Shown: piece by piece, positions 27,341 to 36,178 of the stretch | How positions within the stretch are numbered: the first letter of the stretch is position 1 | How the letters are laid out: each line of letters starts with the position of its first letter | NCBI GenBank assembly: GCA_965248905.1 | Contig: CBDFKS010000001.1 | Coordinates: forward strand, 29,996 to 93,995 | DNA length: 64,000 nucleotides | DNA from: CBDFKS01 sp965248905 | GTDB taxonomy: Bacteria; Chloroflexota; Dehalococcoidia; Lucifugimonadales; JAGWBF01 | Direction of reading: 5' to 3' | Notes under the pieces: model-generated | What the model was told of the DNA's origin: nothing | Seen by the model: the letters and a program-made list of their open reading frames with translations, nothing else | Database searches by the model: none | Program-made: the position numbers and the translations under genes

Positions 27341-28012
27341 TTATTGTGGCGAACATACACAGCACTCTCCACCAGACGAAGCACTGCAGGATCCAGTGTC
27401 CGACGTAACATTACACGGACCCTCAACCAGGGAAATCGTCCGAACGCTGCACGCACACCCGACCTGACTACACACAGCACTGGTGCTCACTGCTGGGCCT
27501 GGGTCACCCTTGTCGCCCTTGAGGCCCTGAGGACCGGTGGATCCCGTCGGACCCTGGGCACCTTGTGGGCCCTGGGACCCTTGTGGACCGGTGGCACCCG
27601 TATCCCCCTTAGGCCCGGCAGGCCCCGTAGCTCCTATGTCCCCCTTATCGCCCTTAGGTCCCACAGGTCCCGTGTCCCCCTTGGGGCCCTCTATCCCAGG
27701 GCCTCCCTGATCCCCTGTCGCTCCCTTGGGGCCTACCGGCCCCTGTATGCCGGGCTCTCCCTGGTCTCCTGTCGCCCCCTTAGGACCCTCTGGGCCGTCT
27801 GGTCCTCGTATAGCGTCGGCATTGGTAATGCGAACATTCAGTTTTCCCTTGGGATTGGTCATCAGCCTTCCCGACTGGGTCACGTCGGCTGTGCGTGTGC
27901 CATCCTCGTTGCTAATGGCCCGCTTCTCGATAGCCACCGCGGAAACCGCCACCGCACTGCCCACCATAAAAGCAATAACTCCTATTATCACGTACTTCCA
28001 GAGGTTACTCAT
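27341..28012 (-). CDS. Collagen-like repeat surface protein
   Basis: The protein has 223 residues. An N-terminal hydrophobic helix (about 7-28) serves as signal anchor. A 40-residue stem follows, then about 36 uninterrupted Gly-X-Y triplets (residues about 69-175, rich in GPKGDTG, GPQG and GATG). The C-terminal domain of about 45 residues is unusual in having eight cysteines (CSQVGCACS, CNV, CSA, CCVC). The triplet block should form a trimeric helix and the Cys-rich head is probably disulfide-linked outside the cell. AAGGAG precedes the ATG. The IS630 element lies 120 bases upstream. Confidence 0.88.
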   Translation of the reverse strand: MSNLWKYVIIGVIAFMVGSAVAVSAVAIEKRAISNEDGTRTADVTQSGRLMTNPKGKLNVRITNADAIRGPDGPEGPKGATGDQGEPGIQGPVGPKGATGDQGGPGIEGPKGDTGPVGPKGDKGDIGATGPAGPKGDTGATGPQGSQGPQGAQGPTGSTGPQGLKGDKGDPGPAVSTSAVCSQVGCACSVRTISLVEGPCNVTSDTGSCSASSGGECCVCSPQ

Positions 28013-28213
28013 AATAGTGTCTCCTTTTTACTCTCTTGCGAAACGCTGAGCCGACCCAAGTCTAAATTCGGGACGGCTCAGTGTACTATACAACGCATAT
28101 AAGTCAACCCTTTAAACTTAGGCGTGAAACTAGTACTCCATCCAGTTATTTTTGACTAATCTTAAAAAATGTATAATATAGGCATTCTTAATCATTGTGC
28201 GGGGGTGTGGGGA

Positions 28214-28684
28214 ATGCCTGCTAAGCGATACCTAGTGAACTTGACCCAAGATGAACGTGAACAGTTGCTGGATATAGCCCGGCGTGGCAAGTCGCCGGCC
28301 CGGAAGGTGAAACGGTCCTTGATCCTGTATAAAGCCGATGAAGGTCTTACCGACCAGCAGATTGCTGGTGCCCTGCTGGTTAGCCCCTCTACGGTCGTCC
28401 GTGTGCGCCAGCGGTTCGCGGAAGAAGGTTTGGAGAGAGCCCTCAATGAGCGGGCACGGCCTGGCAAGAGGCGTAAACTTGATGGGAAGCAAGAAGCCCA
28501 CTTGGTGGCAGTTGCATGCACTCCTGCCCCCGAAGGGCACACCCACTGGACCCTGCAATTGCTGGCTGACAAGGTGGTGAAACTGGAACTGGCCGACTCC
28601 ATCTCTCCAGAAACGGTCCGCCAGGTGCTGAAAAAAACGAACTCAAACCCTGGCAAAAGAAAGAGTGGTGCATACCGGAGGTAA
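28214..28684 (+). CDS. IS630 transposase, OrfA (helix-turn-helix part)
   Basis: The 156-residue first frame holds the N-terminal helix-turn-helix DNA-binding region (LTDQQIAGALLVSPSTVVRVRQRF) and the linker. At 28631-28637 there is a run of seven A residues followed by C. After this run the zero frame soon stops, while the -1 frame gives the expected IS630 sequence NELKPWQKKEWC leading into OrfB. This fits -1 frameshifting at the A7 run, but a disabling mutation cannot be excluded. Confidence 0.88.
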   Translation: MPAKRYLVNLTQDEREQLLDIARRGKSPARKVKRSLILYKADEGLTDQQIAGALLVSPSTVVRVRQRFAEEGLERALNERARPGKRRKLDGKQEAHLVAVACTPAPEGHTHWTLQLLADKVVKLELADSISPETVRQVLKKTNSNPGKRKSGAYRR

Positions 28685-29334
28685 GCGCCGACTTTGTGGC
28701 GTGTATGGAAGATGTACTGGACCTTTATGCGGAACCCTACGACCCCAAGCGTCCAGTCGTTAATTTCGATGAGACTTCCAAGCAGTTGGTAGCAGAGAAG
28801 AAAACTCCCATCCCGCCCAAGCGCGGCTGGCGTGAACGATTTGACTATGAATATAAACGTAATGGGACCCGCAACCTGTTCATGTGCTGTGAGCCCCTGG
28901 CTGGCTGGCGACACGTGGCAGTGACTGAACGGCGCACCATGGTTGACTTTGCCCACCAGATGAGGTGGCTGGTCGATGAAGCTTACCCGGAAGCAGAAAA
29001 GATTAGGGTGGTCCTGGACAACCTGAACATCCATAAACCCGCTTCGCTCTACGAAGCCTTCGAGCCCAAGGAGGCTAGACGAATACGCAAACGCTTGGAG
29101 TTTCACTACACTCCCAAGCACGGCAGTTGGCTCAACATGGCGGAGATTGAGTTCAGCGTCTTCAGCAGGCAATGTCTGGCTCGTCGCATTGGCGATGAAT
29201 ATACGCTTAAACGAGAGATTGCTGCCTTGGAGGCCCAGCGCAACCATGCCCGAGCGACCATCGATTGGCGATTCTCTACTGTGGAGGCCAGAGTCAAGCT
29301 TCAGCGTCTCTATCCCTCAGTTTCATCTGGATGA
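28636..29334 (+). CDS. IS630 transposase, OrfB (DDE catalytic part)
   Basis: The catalytic half is read in the -1 frame relative to OrfA; the start given is the shift site, not a start codon. It carries the first Asp in VVNFDET, the second in VVLDNLNIHKP, and the catalytic Glu in LNMAEIEFSV, the D-D-E set of IS630. The first ATG in the frame is at 28708, which would omit part of the fold, so production as an OrfA-OrfB fusion is more likely. It stops five bases before the right end of the element. Confidence 0.88.
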   Translation, partial: NELKPWQKKEWCIPEVSADFVACMEDVLDLYAEPYDPKRPVVNFDETSKQLVAEKKTPIPPKRGWRERFDYEYKRNGTRNLFMCCEPLAGWRHVAVTERRTMVDFAHQMRWLVDEAYPEAEKIRVVLDNLNIHKPASLYEAFEPKEARRIRKRLEFHYTPKHGSWLNMAEIEFSVFSRQCLARRIGDEYTLKREIAALEAQRNHARATIDWRFSTVEARVKLQRLYPSVSSG

Positions 29335-29338
29335 GGTA

Positions 29339-30229
29339 CTAGGCGCGTATGCGATACTTCAGCAGCCGGTGCCCCTCCAGGTTCTGGTTTACGTAGAGGT
29401 CACCGAAGCGGTCAACCCAGACAGCATGGCCTCCATCCCCATCCCCGGTGCCCATGTCACTGGTCCAGCGGGCCAGTAGCTTCCCATCGATGGTCAGGAT
29501 ACTCATTAAAGCGTCCAGCTCTGGAACGTAGACCGTCTCATCCGAGTCAATGTAGATGTCGCAAGGGCGAGCCAGGTCCTTCCACTGACTCAGGAACTCC
29601 CCGTCCGGGCCGAATATCTGGACGCGGTTGTTTTCTCTATCGGCCACAAAGACCCGGTCATCGGTGTGCACCCAAACGCCATGGGGAATATGGAGCTCGC
29701 CCGGCGCTTCAAAGCCCGGCGAGCCCCAGGAATGGAGTAGCTTGCCCTCAGCGGTGAACTTGTGCACCCGTGCGTTTCCGTAACCATCGGAGATGTATAT
29801 ATCTCCTGTCGGAGACAGGGCAACGTCGCTGGGCTTGTTGAAGGGACCCGCGCCTCGCAGTATCGGGTCTCCATACGTTCCCGTGTAGCCTGTGTCCGAG
29901 GGCTTATCGCGGGTACCCATGGTCATCAACAGGTTGCCATCAGAGCTATATTTCAGGACTATATGGGCGTCCTTAACGGGAAGGTAAAGATTATCATCGG
30001 CGTCTATGAACATACCGTGGGCGTCGGTGAGGACGCCCTCTCCCCATGAGCTCAGGTAGTTGCCGTCGCGGTCGAGAACTATCAGAGGGTGGTCACTCCG
30101 GTTAAACAGATAAACCCGATCATGGGAGTCGCTAACAATCGCGGTCTGTCCCAGTTGCCATCCCTGGGGGAGCTTCTCCCAGCCCTCAACCAGCTCGTAG
30201 GTGTATTTGCCGGTGCCCACTGTCGCCAT
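29339..30229 (-). CDS. NHL-repeat beta-propeller protein, paralogue of 12177
   Basis: The 296-residue six-bladed NHL propeller begins M-A-T-V-G-T-G-K-Y-T-Y and has repeats such as GDIYISDGYGNARVHKF and DRVFVADRENNRVQIFG. The order and spacing of the blades match the protein at 12177-13088. There is no signal peptide. The IS630 element has inserted in its stop codon; the codon TAG is regenerated because the flanking base and the IS end both give G after TA, so the product is unchanged. Confidence 0.87.
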   Translation of the reverse strand: MATVGTGKYTYELVEGWEKLPQGWQLGQTAIVSDSHDRVYLFNRSDHPLIVLDRDGNYLSSWGEGVLTDAHGMFIDADDNLYLPVKDAHIVLKYSSDGNLLMTMGTRDKPSDTGYTGTYGDPILRGAGPFNKPSDVALSPTGDIYISDGYGNARVHKFTAEGKLLHSWGSPGFEAPGELHIPHGVWVHTDDRVFVADRENNRVQIFGPDGEFLSQWKDLARPCDIYIDSDETVYVPELDALMSILTIDGKLLARWTSDMGTGDGDGGHAVWVDRFGDLYVNQNLEGHRLLKYRIRA

Positions 30230-30606
30230 ATCAGCATAACCTCCTTTAATTCATTTTGAGGCCACTATATAGGGAGGGGAGTAGACCGTCAACGTAGTGC
30301 AGTCCTCACGATCCTGAAGGCCGACATGGGGTTCGAGACGATGGAATATTTTAGACACCACCCTTGTCATGATGCGAGATATGTGAGACAGCGGTACAGG
30401 GGTGTTCTCCTCTTACCTAGGGTGCTGGCACCCTGGGAACACAATGCACTTACTGGCAATATATACCTATGCGCACACCTTCCTTACAAATCTCTCACAC
30501 CCGGTATCGAGGGGTGAGCACCTAGTAGAGAACGGAGTCTGACTCTCTGGGGGGACACTGAGCAGTCGCCGAAAACCACACTATACTCTGAGATAGGAGA
30601 TCAATC
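30230..30606. other. Intergenic region between divergent genes, no gene seen
   Basis: The 377-base stretch separates the minus-strand NHL gene from the exported-protein gene. It holds a small palindrome near 30430 (GGTGCTGGCACC) and a TATACT box near 30581 that could be the -10 of the downstream gene; the matching -35 is poor. I find no open frame worth calling. Confidence 0.4.
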
Positions 30607-31086
30607 ATGTGGCGTTTGCGATCTGTGGTAGCACTAGCAGTCCTCGTGGGGATGATGATCTTTGGATTGGCAGTTGCCTACGGTGGCTGGTCATGGAACG
30701 CGCAACTCGACGTTGAAGGTGTAGATGTCCGGACGCAGTGGACCGTAGTCGATGATCCGGACGGCGCAGGAAACTACGTCGCACACATCAACGTAAAATT
30801 AGCTAGTGGTGCGCACGCCGAGATAATTCAAACTGCGGACAACGAAAGGGTCACGCTGGAGGCAAGCAAACGCCTTAAGTGCAGCGACAAGGGTATCCAG
30901 GCGGTAGTAAAGCTGAAGGTGTTACCAAAAGACGGAGCGATCGGGAGCACAGCGATGCTAACGATAAAAGCAGACGGTAAAGTCCTGGAAGAGAAAACCG
31001 GGCGCGTGGGTAAATGGATCAGCCAGAAGGTAGTCATTCCGGCCCACTGCTCCGAAAAGTCCGATCGCAAGTCCAAACACGACTAA
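30607..31086 (+). CDS. Small exported protein of unknown function
   Basis: The 159-residue protein has a signal peptide (basic MWRLR, hydrophobic core to about residue 24, A-Y-G-G cleavage area). The mature part looks like one beta-sandwich domain with two cysteines (about residues 97 and 148) that could pair. The end is lysine-rich. I do not recognise a family. The gene stands alone, has a GGAG ribosome site, and is followed by a strong hairpin terminator. Confidence 0.7.
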   Translation: MWRLRSVVALAVLVGMMIFGLAVAYGGWSWNAQLDVEGVDVRTQWTVVDDPDGAGNYVAHINVKLASGAHAEIIQTADNERVTLEASKRLKCSDKGIQAVVKLKVLPKDGAIGSTAMLTIKADGKVLEEKTGRVGKWISQKVVIPAHCSEKSDRKSKHD

Positions 31087-31134
31087 TAGCCCCATACGTC
31101 CAAGGAGGAGCAGGCGCTCCAATTGAACAAATAG

Positions 31135-31172
31135 ACCCCCTGGGCCTGAAACCTGAATTAGGCCCAGGGGGT
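31135..31172. terminator. Hairpin terminator after the exported protein
   Basis: A perfect 13-bp stem, ACCCCCTGGGCCT (31135-31147) with AGGCCCAGGGGGT (31160-31172), has a 12-base loop. The plus-strand tail is only weakly T-rich (TACTTTACT). It lies 48 bases after the stop and before comEC. Confidence 0.65.
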
Positions 31173-31239
31173 ACTTTACTGTGCGACGAAACGGCAAATA
31201 AACTTCGTTCACAGTGTTAGAAACACGGATGACCTTCAA

Positions 31240-33708
31240 ATGAGGCTGATCTTCCTTGCGGCCGCCTGGATAGCCGGTACTCTAGTGGGACTGGAAACGA
31301 ACGCGTATCTTCCGTCCCTGATCTCCTTCGCCATTGCGGCTGTCGTACTAGCCCTCATCTTCAGGATACGAGGTTTTTCTCTATGGATTCCCATCCTTGC
31401 TCTGGTGATGGTCATGGGTATCATCAGAGTAGAGACTTCGGAAGATACTCTTAGCTTTCAGACCACAGACAGGTTGCACTCTATCTCGATTCGGGGTGTG
31501 GTGGCCGACGATCCCGAGCTCGCCGCCTCCGGAGTCGAGTTCGTTTTAGGGGTTGATGCCATCGATACGGGCGAGGTTTGGGAGGATGGTGAGGGTAGTG
31601 TGCTGGTCATCGCCAGGCCTCCTCGTGAGCTGGTACAGAAACGAGAAGCGCCCTATTTCCGGTACGGCGACAGGTTGGAGCTCACTGGAAGCCTGGATGA
31701 ACCTCCCATCCTGGGAGAGTTCGACTATCGGACCTATCTGGCGAACCAGGGCATCCATTTCACAATGGCATTCCCCGACGACATTCGCTTGGTAGACACT
31801 GGAAAAGGAAATCCCGCTCTCGGCAAGATATACGACCTAAGAGGCAAACTCGCTCAGGGGATCGATGGCGCCTTAGCGGAACCCGAAGCCTCTCTGGCAC
31901 AAGCTCTCCTTCTTGGACTTCGTGGAAGGCTGCCTCAGGATATTACCGAGGATTTCAGGTCCACGGGCACATCTCACTTGCTGGCCATCTCTGGAATGCA
32001 CGTGGGAGTGGTCCTCATGATTAGCGTGGCGGCAGGGGCCTGGCTGGTGGGTCGGAGGCGGCAAATACACCTGCTGTTGCCCCTGGCGGCAATCTGGCTG
32101 TACGCATTATTTGCCGGCTTCTCCCCTTCGGTAGAGCGGGCTGCCATCATGGGAACCGTCTATCTCGTCGCACTCGCAATTGGAAGATCACGGAGCATTC
32201 TGCCGGTCTTAGCACTGACCGCTGTGATAATGGTTGGTATCGAGCCACAGGCCCTTAAGCAGATTTCGTTCCAGCTCAGCTTCACTGCAGTGGCCGGCAG
32301 CCTAGCTTTGCTCGTAGGCTCAGGCTCTCCTTTGTCTAGCTATATTTCAGCGCTCTCAGTTGGCAGCGGAGGCTGGCCCAGTGTTTTGCTGAGAGGGTTG
32401 GTGCTAACGATCGCCGTTTCTTTGGCGGCGACTTTAGCTACCTTGCCACTGATCGCATTTAACTTCCATCGCATACCCACCTTGGGCATCCCGGCGACTG
32501 TCCTGGCGCTGCCTGCTTTGCCGATTCTGTTGGTGACCTCCGCCGGAGCGTCCGTCGGCGATCTCATCCACCCCCAGCTAGGAACAGTACTTGGCTGGAT
32601 CGCCTGGGTGCCGTTGCAATATGTGCTTAAGCTAGTCCAGCTCTTCGCCCAGGTCCCAGGAAGCACCTTCTCGGTACCCGCCTTTAACCCCCTTCTGGTC
32701 TGGGTATACTACGGGGTCTTTGCCCTGCTTCTCGTGGTGCCGGGCAGTCGCCTGGTCTGGTCAACAAAGATTCGTCGGCTGCTAGAGACACTGCCAAAGC
32801 GGCTACCCATTCCGACCAAAACTGCCAGCAGGATTCAATTCCCCATTGGTATGTATCTGATAACCACAATATCACTGTCGGTGCTGGCTGGTTTCCTCTG
32901 GTTCTACGTCGTTACAGGTCCCGACGGACGGCTTCATGTACACTATCTGGACGTAGGGCAGGGCGATAGCACGTTCATTGTTACTCCTAATGGGACACAG
33001 GTGCTGGTAGATGGAGGCCCGGATCCCCGTGAAGCGGCGAGAGCAGTTGGCGACAGGACCCCCTTCTGGGACAGAAACCTGGACATGGTAGTGCTTACAC
33101 ACCCAGACGAGGACCATTTTAGAGGGCTGGTTAACGTGCTGGACAGGTATGAAGCTGATGTCGTGCTGGAGAGTGGGCGCGTTTCTCAGAATCCTCTATA
33201 TCTGGAATGGGAAAAGGTGCTTGAAGGAAGGGATGTGAATCGCCAGGTAGCCGCTCAGGGGCAGATTATTGTGCTAGACGAGGCTGCGTGGATGGAGGTG
33301 CTCAATCCGCCATCGGATCAAATAGTGGCTGGAGGCTCCGAGTTGAACAACTCCGGTGTGATATTGCGGCTGGTCTACGGCAACCTCAGCTTTTTACTCA
33401 CGGCGGACATAGAAGGGGAAACCGAGGCGCGTCTGCTCCGTGAGGGCCTACCCCTCCGTAGCACCGTGCTGAAGGTAGCGCATCATGGTAGCAAGACGTC
33501 CACCACGCCTCGGTTCCTGTCGGCTGTCAGCCCAGCGGCGGCGGTAATCTCCGCAGGTGCCGACAACCAATACGGCCATCCTCATCCTGACGTGACTACC
33601 AGGCTGAAAGGTAGCGTTGGTAGTGAGTTGATATACGTCACGGCTGAGCGAGGTGATATAGAGTTCATCACCGACGGCGAGAGGCTTTGGGTGAAGACCG
33701 AGCGTTAG
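31240..33708 (+). CDS. comEC: ComEC/Rec2 DNA-uptake channel
   Basis: The 822-residue protein has all three parts of ComEC. There is an N-terminal membrane/OB-like part, a competence domain with many membrane helices (about 220-510) including LLAISGMHVG, and a C-terminal metallo-beta-lactamase domain with DVGQGDSTFIVTP, LTHPDEDHFRGL and KVAHHGSKTS. ComEC forms the inner-membrane channel for single strands in natural transformation, and the lactamase domain may degrade the other strand. No other com genes are seen nearby. The stop overlaps the convergent agmatinase gene by 4 bases. Confidence 0.95.
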   Translation: MRLIFLAAAWIAGTLVGLETNAYLPSLISFAIAAVVLALIFRIRGFSLWIPILALVMVMGIIRVETSEDTLSFQTTDRLHSISIRGVVADDPELAASGVEFVLGVDAIDTGEVWEDGEGSVLVIARPPRELVQKREAPYFRYGDRLELTGSLDEPPILGEFDYRTYLANQGIHFTMAFPDDIRLVDTGKGNPALGKIYDLRGKLAQGIDGALAEPEASLAQALLLGLRGRLPQDITEDFRSTGTSHLLAISGMHVGVVLMISVAAGAWLVGRRRQIHLLLPLAAIWLYALFAGFSPSVERAAIMGTVYLVALAIGRSRSILPVLALTAVIMVGIEPQALKQISFQLSFTAVAGSLALLVGSGSPLSSYISALSVGSGGWPSVLLRGLVLTIAVSLAATLATLPLIAFNFHRIPTLGIPATVLALPALPILLVTSAGASVGDLIHPQLGTVLGWIAWVPLQYVLKLVQLFAQVPGSTFSVPAFNPLLVWVYYGVFALLLVVPGSRLVWSTKIRRLLETLPKRLPIPTKTASRIQFPIGMYLITTISLSVLAGFLWFYVVTGPDGRLHVHYLDVGQGDSTFIVTPNGTQVLVDGGPDPREAARAVGDRTPFWDRNLDMVVLTHPDEDHFRGLVNVLDRYEADVVLESGRVSQNPLYLEWEKVLEGRDVNRQVAAQGQIIVLDEAAWMEVLNPPSDQIVAGGSELNNSGVILRLVYGNLSFLLTADIEGETEARLLREGLPLRSTVLKVAHHGSKTSTTPRFLSAVSPAAAVISAGADNQYGHPHPDVTTRLKGSVGSELIYVTAERGDIEFITDGERLWVKTER

Positions 33709-34646
33709 AGGTCTGAGGATACAGGGAGCACGCAAAGGAACTCGTACAGCAGGTTTGCCGCCAGAAGGGACGTGACCCCTCCACTGTCGTAGGCAGGGCT
33801 GACCTCCACCACGTCCACTCCCACCAAATCTAGCCCTTTGAGACCCCTGATAATCTCCAGGGCCTCGAAGCTATCCAGTCCACCGATCTGGGGAGTGCCG
33901 GTCCCGGGAGCGAAAGCTGGGTCTATACAATCTATGTCTAATGAAACGTAGACCCTCACATCCCGCAGATTTTGTAGCTCCCCTACTAGATTCTGCACAC
34001 CCTTCATCTTGATATCTTCAATGGTGAACATCTGAAAACCGTGGGCCCGCGAGAACTCGAAGTCCTCTTCACCGTACACCTGTCCCCTGAGCCCAATCTG
34101 AAAGGTCCGATCAGCTATTATCAGGTCCTCTTCCACGGCCCTGCGAAGCCAGGTGCCATGGGTGTAGCTAGATCCGAAATACCCTTCCCACGTATCCAGG
34201 TGTGCATCGAAGTGTACCACCGCCACCGGGCCACCCGATTCAGACAGGGCCCGTAAGATGGGCAAGGTGACGGTGTGGTCCCCTCCCACCACCACGGGAA
34301 GCACATCGTTATGCAGCAGCTCAGAGATGCGCTGGTGGATGGCATTGATGGCGTCGTCAATGGAGAAGGGACTCGCGTCGATATCGCCAAAATCGGCGAC
34401 TCTGTGGAGCTTGAAGGGGTCGACCTTCAGCACAGGGTTGTAAGGTCTGATGAGAGCTGACTCTACCCGGATGTCCCTGGGGGCCATTCGGGCGCCAGGT
34501 CTATAGCTGACGCCGGAGTCGAAGGGTATGCCAAGGATGGCAACGTCGATCTTTGACGGATCAGTTTCAGCCGGCAGCCTCATAAATGTGGGAATTCCGC
34601 TATAGCGGGGCGACTTGAGGGAGTCGGTCGGATAGTACTCGGTCAA
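33705..34646 (-). CDS. speB: Agmatinase/arginase-family ureohydrolase
   Basis: The 313-residue dimanganese ureohydrolase has all the metal ligands in place: GGDHT (about 121-125), FDAHLDTW, and SLDIDCIDPAFAPGTGTP. The GTGTP signature and PGARMAPRDIR are typical of agmatinases, which release urea from agmatine to give putrescine. Related guanidinobutyrase or formiminoglutamase-like activities cannot be ruled out. No other polyamine genes are adjacent. Confidence 0.88.
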   Translation of the reverse strand: MTEYYPTDSLKSPRYSGIPTFMRLPAETDPSKIDVAILGIPFDSGVSYRPGARMAPRDIRVESALIRPYNPVLKVDPFKLHRVADFGDIDASPFSIDDAINAIHQRISELLHNDVLPVVVGGDHTVTLPILRALSESGGPVAVVHFDAHLDTWEGYFGSSYTHGTWLRRAVEEDLIIADRTFQIGLRGQVYGEEDFEFSRAHGFQMFTIEDIKMKGVQNLVGELQNLRDVRVYVSLDIDCIDPAFAPGTGTPQIGGLDSFEALEIIRGLKGLDLVGVDVVEVSPAYDSGGVTSLLAANLLYEFLCVLPVSSDL

Positions 34647-34740
34647 CTCCCCTCCTATACATAAATGAAAGCGGAATTCTACCCCAATGAAGCTACGACA
34701 TCAAAGGCCGATTGAATAATCACTCCCAGTCTAACGAAGT

Positions 34741-35184
34741 CTAATAATAGCGCAGCTCGACCACGTTGTCGTCGGGGTCGTAGATGTACAGCGATATGCC
34801 GTCACCGTGGGAACCCCAGCGCTTGCCCGGCCCCGCCTGAATCTCCACTCCCATAGCCTCGAACTTAGCCTTTAGCTCATCCATGTCTTGGGGCTCGATT
34901 ACCATGCAGAAATGGTCCTGGTTACGTACACCGTCCTTGGTTATGGGCTCCTGATCGCTGGCGAAGAAATCGATTATAGTGTCGTCGTTAAGCCTGGCCG
35001 AGGGGAAGCGGACCTCTCCCGCTCGCCAGATCTCCACGCGCTCGGGCTGCATTCCCAGTACGTCGGTGTAGAAGCTCAAGGACTTTTCCACATCCTTAAC
35101 TCTGAGGACTATGTGGTCCATCTCTGTTATCTTTACCAGGGGTTGGCTCCCCTTCGCTGTCTTCGGATCTGTACGTGTTGCCAA
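34741..35184 (-). CDS. VOC-superfamily (glyoxalase/dioxygenase-like) protein
   Basis: The protein is 147 residues long. Two beta-alpha-beta-beta-beta units carry likely metal ligands: His in MDHIVLRVKD, His in QDHFCMVI and Glu in DNVVELRYY. The DVEKSLSFYTDVLGM stretch is classic for the fold. Family members include glyoxalase I, fosfomycin-resistance and extradiol dioxygenase proteins, so the reaction is open. The IS1-like transposon is inserted upstream of its start. Confidence 0.88.
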   Translation of the reverse strand: MATRTDPKTAKGSQPLVKITEMDHIVLRVKDVEKSLSFYTDVLGMQPERVEIWRAGEVRFPSARLNDDTIIDFFASDQEPITKDGVRNQDHFCMVIEPQDMDELKAKFEAMGVEIQAGPGKRWGSHGDGISLYIYDPDDNVVELRYY

Positions 35185-35329
35185 TCCGCACCCCTTTCTT
35201 TATGGCATATTCGGAATAAGACCGCATATGCCCTTCGCTTGGGCTTATTGTACCTACGGCACCCTGGGTGGTCAAGCCTACATTAGGCTGGGCTCCATGT
35301 GGGAACAGGTCTGCGACGCGGGTAGTGGG

Positions 35330-36178
35330 TCAATTTGAATCTGCCAGCGCTACGATTTCCTCAAAGCTCCACACATGGTCACTAACACCAGCTGCCATGG
35401 CGGGAGTAGTCGGGTAAGGCTTGCTAAGGGTCTTGTGTGGCCTTGCGAAGTTGTAATGCATGAAATGAAGCGCCACGGCATGTTCGAGGTTCTCTACCTT
35501 CTTTGAGAATCCATTAGTCAATCTGGTAAGGCGGCGCATGGACATCCGCATCGTAAGGTTTTGGCGCTCTACATAGCTTGTGGAAATCTTTGCAGGGTCA
35601 GGGTCTCCCTGAATGACTACCGGGTTGGCCCCTATGCAGTGCGCTGGACTGTAGCGCCTCTCGTTTTCAGGGTCAGCGCCGTACAACTTCACCAACATGG
35701 CATAGTCTATGTTGCTTCCGAAACCATCCTCGATAGCTGTCAGGTATGCCCGGTGCCCGTCTGTTGTTAACTGCACACGGTGTGAGAGCCTACTAGATAG
35801 GTCTGAGATGAATTCGTGGGCATACCCAGCATCTCGCAAGCCTACCATCCACGAAGGCACTAGCTTTGTTTCTGCATCGATAGCAACCCAAGTCCATGCA
35901 TCACCTGCGAAGTCTTTCTTATCTTCGGGGACATTTTTCTGCTTTGCGTACACAAACGCCCAAACCTCATCACATTGGATGTACTTGCATGGAAGGTCTC
36001 TAAGGGTCTCATCTTGGTATTTTGAGCAGGCAGCGCCCACAGACGCAAGAAGTCGGATGACAGTACCTTTAGCGGTTCCCGTCATCCGACACGTTGCACG
36101 GATGCTGTTGCCCTCTACTAGAGCACTAATTACTCGGGCTTTCCTCTGGATGCTTAACTTGTTCACCATGATTACCAT
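35330..36178 (-). CDS. IS1-like DDE transposase
   Basis: From ATG at 36178 the protein has 282 residues; ATG at 36169 is equally possible. An N-terminal helix-turn-helix (IRATCRMTGTAKGTVIRLLA) is followed by the catalytic core. The first Asp is in IQCDEVWAF, the second in TTDGHRAYL, and the Glu in STSYVERQNLTMRMSMRRLTR, which parallels the HIERNNLTLR motif of IS1 InsB. Unlike E. coli IS1, no frameshift is needed. The stop codon lies inside the left terminal repeat. The gene overlaps the upstream DNA-binding-like gene by 44-53 bases. Confidence 0.9.
   Translation of the reverse strand: MVIMVNKLSIQRKARVISALVEGNSIRATCRMTGTAKGTVIRLLASVGAACSKYQDETLRDLPCKYIQCDEVWAFVYAKQKNVPEDKKDFAGDAWTWVAIDAETKLVPSWMVGLRDAGYAHEFISDLSSRLSHRVQLTTDGHRAYLTAIEDGFGSNIDYAMLVKLYGADPENERRYSPAHCIGANPVVIQGDPDPAKISTSYVERQNLTMRMSMRRLTRLTNGFSKKVENLEHAVALHFMHYNFARPHKTLSKPYPTTPAMAAGVSDHVWSFEEIVALADSN

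Larger units (their letters stand above)
28133..29339 (+). mobile_element. IS630-family insertion sequence
   Basis: The 1,207-bp element is flanked by the TA duplication (28131-28132 and 29340-29341). The ends are imperfect inverted repeats: left GTACTCCATCCAGTTATTTT, right reverse complement GTACCTCATCCAGATGAAAC. It encodes a transposase split into two overlapping frames. It lies exactly in the TAG stop codon of the NHL gene at 29339-30229 and rebuilds that codon. Confidence 0.92.

Noticed and set aside
27480..27840. Possible CRISPR-like repeat array
   Set aside because: The periodicity is 9 bases from Gly-X-Y codons, with no spacers. No CRISPR array or cas gene is seen anywhere in the window.
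27344..28102. 252-codon plus-strand frame opposite the collagen-like gene
   Set aside because: It arises from the repetitive Gly-X-Y DNA; the minus-strand frame has the signal anchor, triplets and ribosome site.
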